Shown here: in pieces, positions 58,158-64,000 of the stretch | How the letters are laid out: the number at the start of each line of letters is the position of its first letter | How positions within the stretch are numbered: the stretch's first letter is position 1 | Origin: Hedera helix | Lineage: Eukaryota > Streptophyta > Magnoliopsida > Apiales > Araliaceae | Direction: 5' to 3' | Assembly: GCA_947179155.2 (NCBI GenBank) | Contig: OX359286.1 | Location: 16,622,413 to 16,686,412, forward strand | Length of the DNA stretch: 64,000 bases | Program-made: the position numbers and the translations under genes | The notes under the pieces: generated by a model | Seen by the model: the letters and a program-made list of their open reading frames with translations, nothing else | Databases searched by the model: none | What the model was told of the DNA's origin: nothing

Positions 58158-61100
58158 TGTTAGATGTTGTAAAAATTATAAATAAATAATGAAGTGTGAT
58201 TTTTGAAATGTGTCAAATGTTTTGGGAGAAGCAAATTAAGTATTATTTGAAATGATGGAAATTTGAATTGGTTAATTATATCATTGGGACAATTTTCTAG
58301 TTAAGAATGATGAGCTAGTTAGATTATAACTAATTAACTAATTAAGCAATTTAATTATAATTAAGCGAATGTAGCACAATTGGTGAAAAAAATTAAGCAA
58401 ATTGAAGTAATTAGTAAAAGTGGAGCCATGTGCACTTTAAATGAGCCAATGAGAAGCAAGATGATCTAATTAAAAAGTAAAGTATCTAGAAAAATAGAAA
58501 AATATCCATGTTATCCTTGACAAGTTGAATTATAACATTAGTGTCATAATTGATGTGTAATGTCGAAAATACCATTAAATGTTGGTGGGAGATGTTTTGC
58601 ATACCGTTAACCATGTTTGATTAAACTAACTAAGGGTCTTTAGTTGTAGGAAACATAGCTATATACTATATATGTATAGGTTTGGTAGATATTAGCTAGG
58701 TTGCTTCTTTCTTCTCCATTTCCATCTTATTTAGCTAAGTATTTTGAGAAAGCTTGGAAGAGAGAAAGCAAGAGAGAGTCTTGAGAGCTTAAGGAAGTAA
58801 TAGAGAAGTGTCTAGAGATTAAAAATAATAGCAAAAGTGGATCATCCAACCTTAAGAAGCTTTCTAGCAAAGAAGAGAAGAGCTCAAAGAAAATTTAAAA
58901 GTTTTCTTGGCTTAAACTTTTGAGTTATGTGTGTTTATGTGTATATAGATGTTTTAATGGTTAAAAATGGTGGTTATATGTGTTATGTGCTATATGATTA
59001 GGTTCATGATGAAACCCTAAGTAAGAGGGTGGTTTATAAATATGGTATGTGTATTTGCATGGTACATACTTATATATGTAAAAATATGATTTTGTATGGT
59101 TAGAAACCTTATGGGGTATGTTTTATGTGCATGAAACCAAATATAAATGGTAGCATGTGGTATTAGAGTCATATATGTGTAATATGAGTCTATAGTGTTA
59201 GCAAATGGAATTTTTGATATAGGAAGTGGAGTTAATGAACTCAAAAATGAGTTTTTTGAAAATTTTAGGTTAAGTTTGTAAATCCGATCAAGGGATAATT
59301 TTTGACCATTTTAAGTAATTAATGTGAAATGAAGTCAAATAACTAAATTTTATGTAAATACACGTGTTCGCATTGATTTGGTAGTCATTTGGTGTATATG
59401 GCGATAGAAGTGTCTTTTAAGCGTTCGAAAATGTTCGTCGGAGCCTAAAATGCGAATTTCAAAAAAATAATTTCATTTGAAAACTTTTAATATTTTTGAA
59501 GACCTAGATAAGTCATCTATGTGTTGTATATGCTAAATTAAGTGTTAGAATAAAGTCTTGCAATGTATGCCTAAAAATAGCATGAGAAAATTTTGGGGAA
59601 AATTCCTAAAAATCTGGATTCTGAGCACTGCGTTGGGGCGGGGATTTTTGAACTACATACTATGTTGTGGCGCAGTGTGATTGCAACAATCTTATTGGGG
59701 GCGAGATATTTTGAACTAAAGACTGCACCGGGGCGCAGTCGTCCGAGAAGATTTTGTTGGCGGTGAGATGTTCTGCGCTGGGGTGCAGTGTCCTGGGTTT
59801 TCAAATTTTTTTATTTTGATCCAAAATGAAGTGTTTTAATCTTATATGATAGAGACATGTATAGTAAACCTTAAATTAATAAAAATGTTCAAGGTGGTAG
59901 GTATTAAGGTATGAATGAGCAACGTGTTTATGTGTTAAGCTAAATGTAAATGTAAATGGTGACATGTAGGTTAAGGTAAAGCAATAACGTATATGTAACT
60001 AATGTGTTGACCAACATCGTGGTTATGTAGGTTATAAACATGGTAAAATAGTAATAGTAAAAGTAAGTGAGGACAGAAGCAAGTATTCTTTTCGAACTCT
60101 CTCTAGTAGTTTATTAGACAGTTATGCATACTATTGTTGGGTCGCCGGTCGGAACTTGTTTTTGTTCTGTTTTTATGTTTTTATATTTAATGAGTTCCGA
60201 CCTCGACGAGTTCGTTTGAATGAACAAAACGCGCAAGTATACGCGGTCAACGAGTAATAAAGAGTAAGTAAAGTATCGATCCCACGAGGAATTATTAACA
60301 AGAATTGCCAAACACAAGCTTATAACCAATTCAATCCTATTTAAACGAATGAATAATTGTTTTGAAAATTATACTAATAAAATTAAACTAATACTAGCTA
60401 CTGAAAACAATTAAATATAGGTGAATCTAAGTATGTAACTTTCCCCAATAGTTCATTCAAGTCTCCTAACTCTCTCTTTGGCTATTCGGTCACGACGAAT
60501 TGTCAACCGAGAATTCTTTATAATAGATATGGCCAACTCTCGTTGCACCATACCCGAATCCACCCAAATCCGACCCAAGGGCAACAGAAACGGGAAGGAA
60601 CACCCTAACTAGGCAACTCACTATATCTCTATGAGAGTCAACACTAAAAAGGATTTGAAGAACAGATTCTCTCTTGGCTACACGAGGCGAGCTAGTATAT
60701 CTCTATCCTAACTCACGAATCATAATCCCAACGCCATGTGGAATCACGAACACGTGTCATTGTATCTAGGTCTAAACTGGTACTCCCTTTCTCAGTTTCG
60801 CACGAGTTACCACACTAATAACTAGGTCAAACAAATACGCGTTGGGCGTAAAATATGAAAACCCATCCACACAGCCGTAGCCGATGAATGGTCAACCGAG
60901 AACTCTCTATGGTACTAACATGCCTCTCTCGAGCACATGTAGCGACATCCTACCTAAATCCGACACAAGGCAACAGAAACAAGCAGGAACGCCCAAGCTA
61001 AGAATAACAAGGGTTGAAGGTCAAGTTCTCAAAGGGTGCATATGGTGGATCGGTATATGTCTATCCTTTCCACGAATCATAATCCCAACGCCATGTGGAA

Positions 61101-63265
61101 TCACGAACATGTGTGACATACTTGGGTCAAACACTATACTCCCTCTCTCAGTTCCGTATAGGCTACTAAGTAAATGCACGACCTAGAAATTAACCACAAA
61201 GCACAAATACAACAACCAATCCATATGGTGCCAACCAAAGAGAGAGAAATCAACTAGAACAACCTATTAGGTTCCATCACAATACTTAGATTCAATGCTT
61301 AGTTCATACTAAACAAGTAATACAACATCCACACATACATAGCAAATGAGTATAACAAGATTCAATATGATTAAAGCATGTACAACTTTTACAAGTTCCA
61401 AAAATCAACATTCAAATGAATACATGAAATAGAGAGGCAAGGAAGTGAAAGAGAAAGAAGTATGAACAAACTCCCTAAATCATGGAATCAAGTTGATGTA
61501 GAAGCTCCATGGAATCACCAAAATGGCCTCCCAAAGTCACCCAAGCCGCCTCCTCTCGGAAGAAATCGGATATGTTATGTTTTAGGGCTCAAAAAGTGGC
61601 TTTTATAGCAATCTGTCTGAGGCTTGACTGGCGTACGGCGCAGCTGCGCCGCACCCTAGTGCAAAATGGGCACAGCTGCGCCAAATCTTGGATTTCCTGG
61701 CAAACGGCGCAGCTGCGCCTCTCTATAGTACAAAATGGGCGCAGCTGCGCCTTAGTGCAGAAAAGTGACAGTTGGCTGCTTCAGGGTCCTTTTGTATTTT
61801 TGGCGTAACTTCTTCATACGAACTCCGATTTAGGAAATTCAAGATGTTATGGAAAGGAAATTCGTAGAGATACAACTTTCATGTTTTACCAAATTGCAGA
61901 TTCAAAACGGATCCATGTCAAAAGTTGGCCTCAATAGGCTGCTGCTGCATTTCTTTGTACTTTTTGTATAACTTTTGTGTCCAACCTCCGATTGCGTTGA
62001 TTCAAGATGTTTTGGAAAGCTTAGGAGAAATTCTACAACTTTCATGTTTGGTACAATTGGAGAATCGAAATGGATCAAGGTCGAAAGTTGGCCGCCATGT
62101 AAACGACACGTCGAAAACGCGAACCGGGCAAACCAAGCCTTTATTTATCAAGCCCTTATTATAATACCTACAATACAACATAAAGCACATAAAACGTAAT
62201 AGAAAGCCACATCCTATAATAATGTGGTAAAAAGACGCATAAATAAACAGAAAACACATAAACTTACTTTAAAACCTAAATTACAACAAACACGTAAAAA
62301 TACATATAAACTAACATAAATACTTAAAGATAAGCAATTTATCAAGCTCAATTGTATTCAATTCGTAGATATAAAAACCACTTATCAACTATGTATTCTT
62401 TTAAGTCATTTTTTTTAAAGTTCATTCATGTTTGAACTGGTTTAAGAAAGGTTGATGCCATTTCTATCTGACTAGACATAGGTTGTCATTTATATTGACT
62501 TCAGATATTTATTGTATATTCTCCAACCCATATTATGATAGTGTGAAATCTATGGAAATGTCGTAACAGAACAACCTTGATAAAAAGGGGGATAAAAACT
62601 GAAGAGGGATATAAATCTTATGGCGTGATTGCGTCGTTAGATGTCTATGTTGTGCACAATATAGGTACGATAGGCTGATTCCCTAGAGGACACATGTAAA
62701 AGAAAAGATAGTCTTATGACAGTGTCGGACAATATCAGTCTTTCTGATTGGTATTGTTCTTAACAAGTTTTTGGTCTTGTGACCGTATAGAAAGTAATGA
62801 TAATTATTCAAATCATTTACGACAAAGTTGTATATTATGGTTTCAAGTTTCTTCACAGTAATGTTGAATTGTTAAAGCTAATTGAAAAGTTTTCTTTCAT
62901 TATTTCTGAGATATTATGTCGTTACCTGATTATATACTTGTTGAGTTAGTTAATGCTCATTCTTACTTAAACATAATATTTCAGCTAAGCCTGAGTAGAC
63001 AGAAGGTTCAGGAACTGATAAAGGGAATGGAAAAACAAGCAAGTCGTAGTTGTCTAGTTATTAGACTTTTATAAATCTAATATTTTTGTAATATGTCGTG
63101 CAGTTAATGTTTTTTAATGTATAAAGGTTTGTAAACCTGTGATAATTATGTAATATTGTAAATTAAGTTATTGTATTCGTAAGTGAATGGATGTGAATGA
63201 ATGGTAGAATAGTCTCATAAGCACTAAACCCGAGGTTCAAGGAATCCAGATTTAGGGATGTCACA
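58158..63265 (+). mobile_element. 5' LTR of a Tekay-like gypsy element, split by a solo LTR
   Basis: Starts TGTTAGATGTTG and ends AGGGATGTCACA before a primer site; about 2.9 kb when the inserted solo LTR is removed. Such long LTRs ending in ATGTCACA are typical of Tekay/Del chromoviruses. The interior carries palindromic words such as ACTGCACCGGGGCGCAGT (about 59722) between 59625 and 59790. The 3' LTR lies outside the window, so the assignment rests on the ends, primer site and following gag-like frame. Confidence 0.6.
60157..62387 (-). mobile_element. solo LTR, copy 2 of the inverted pair
   Basis: Reverse complement of 52232-54537 with scattered differences. On the minus strand it runs from TGATAAGTGG to AACAGAACAAAAACA. 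It has the same internal duplication, TATA box and 3' landmark. Its minus-strand GCGCAGCTGCGCC words lie at 61635-61752. No clear target duplication (GAACT against ACTAT). Confidence 0.8.
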
Positions 63266-63489
63266 GGTTGATATCAGAATTGATAGGTTATAAATCTTAG
63301 GTGGGGAGAACCTTAGGAATATAACCATAAGCAAGATAGTAAAACTCATTTAGCGTTATATGGGGCGAATCAAGGAGATTTATCAAAGATATAAAATTTG
63401 CACAATATGTGTTATTTGTTATGTATTATGTGTAATAAAGATAAGGAAAATTACATTAAACTAAATAATTAATCTTGTGATTTTATAGT
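63266..63489 (+). other. primer site and leader of the Tekay-like element
   Basis: GGTTGATATCAGAATTG immediately after the LTR resembles the tRNA-Met primer site TGGTATCAGAGC with a few changes. About 200 bases of AT-rich leader follow before the first ATG. Confidence 0.6.
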
Positions 63490-64000
63490 ATGCCAGAGAT
63501 TGGAGAATCCAGTCAGGCAATAGAAGAAGAATGGCTTAACATTCAAGTGGATGTAGTAGTTGTTGTACCAGTTACTGTAATTGCACCAGCTGATGACAGT
63601 GGATATGAGGAAGATCCAAATGAGGTGGAAGGAGACTCTGATGAGGCATTATCTGAAAATGCTTCACACAAACAAGGAAATAATAATGAATGGATCACTG
63701 GTCTGATACAGTAGAATAATGAGTTTGTAGATAGAATCTTAAAGTTGGAGACTCAAATAGTAGAACACCAAAGAGTGATTGAGCAGAATGAGGTGGCGAT
63801 ACAGGTGATGGCCACACGGAATATAGAGTTGGGAGCTAAGCTTCAACAAGAGGAACAAAAAGTTCAAAGTCTGAAGAATGAAAATAAGGCCTTGGAGGCT
63901 AAGTTGGAAGAAATGGCTGCTGAAACCGTTAGAGTTGAGAATGCACGGGTTAAAGTAACAAGAAGGGTAAGTATCGTGAAAAATGAAGTGAGAGCTAAGA
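63490..64000 (+). pseudogene. gag-like ORF of the Tekay-like element, partial, with in-frame stop
   Basis: From ATG at 63490 the frame encodes an acidic N-terminus (MPEIGESSQAIEEEW, then EEDPNEVEGDSDEALSE). It reaches a TAG at 63712-63714, then stays open in the same frame to the window end (about 95 codons). This second part is a coiled-coil-like heptad region (LETQIVEHQRVIEQNE, KLQQEEQKVQSLKNENKALE). The stop may be a point mutation. No capsid or zinc knuckle block lies within the window, so assignment to gag rests on its place after LTR and primer site. Confidence 0.55.

Noticed and set aside
59017..59804. Minus-strand open frames in the Tekay-like LTR
   Set aside because: Located inside an LTR, no recognisable domain, and composition follows the LTR repeats.

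Overview
The window looks like nuclear DNA of a plant, probably a eudicot. It is AT-rich, holds one host gene with plant-type GT-AG introns, and is otherwise filled with plant transposable elements: Ty3/gypsy Athila and Tekay-like elements, Ty1/copia SIRE/Maximus-like elements, a Mutator-like element carrying a plant mobile domain, and Stowaway and hAT-like MITEs. Nothing bacterial or organellar was seen. The species cannot be named from the sequence.

Layout. 1-6.3 kb: gene-free AT-rich DNA with a perfect 35-bp hairpin, decayed MITE and LTR-like fragments, and a possible tRNA-derived SINE head. 6.35-14.26 kb (minus strand): a complete three-exon gene for a MAM33/p32 mitochondrial glycoprotein family protein of 247 residues. 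Its 6.8-kb first intron contains a Stowaway MITE and a 4.3-kb Mutator-like element whose plant-mobile-domain pseudogene includes a 953-bp segment repeated three times in tandem. 14.3-19.8 kb: MITEs, a putative LTR remnant, and a ~250-bp segment present twice.

19.8 kb to the end is a nest of retrotransposons. A SIRE-like copia element on the plus strand (LTR 19785-24898, itself split by a 1.5-kb solo LTR) has a decayed interior to about 29.1 kb. It abuts a minus-strand LTR of the same family (29126-32335). That LTR may be the 3' LTR of the minus-strand copia element whose gag, pol and extra ORF lie at 52.0-45.0 kb. Between them is a minus-strand Tekay-like fragment into which a complete 11.5-kb Athila element inserted (33163-44674; LTRs of 1438 and 1483 bp; target duplication ATGGT; primer site for tRNA-Asp). 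The 5' LTR of the minus-strand copia holds a 2.3-kb solo LTR and is cut off against another plus-strand copia LTR (54910-58119). That element is broken by a Tekay-like gypsy element whose LTR (58158-63265) carries a second, inverted copy of the same solo LTR; its gag-like ORF runs off the window end.

The coding parts of the retroelements are all broken by stops, frameshifts or lost catalytic residues, except that the Athila damage is light. The most unusual patterns are the palindromic GCAGCTGC-type words that recur upstream of TATA boxes in unrelated LTR families, a possible private promoter with a GACGCA-rich minisatellite in front of the Athila env-like ORF, and the tandem triplication inside the host intron.
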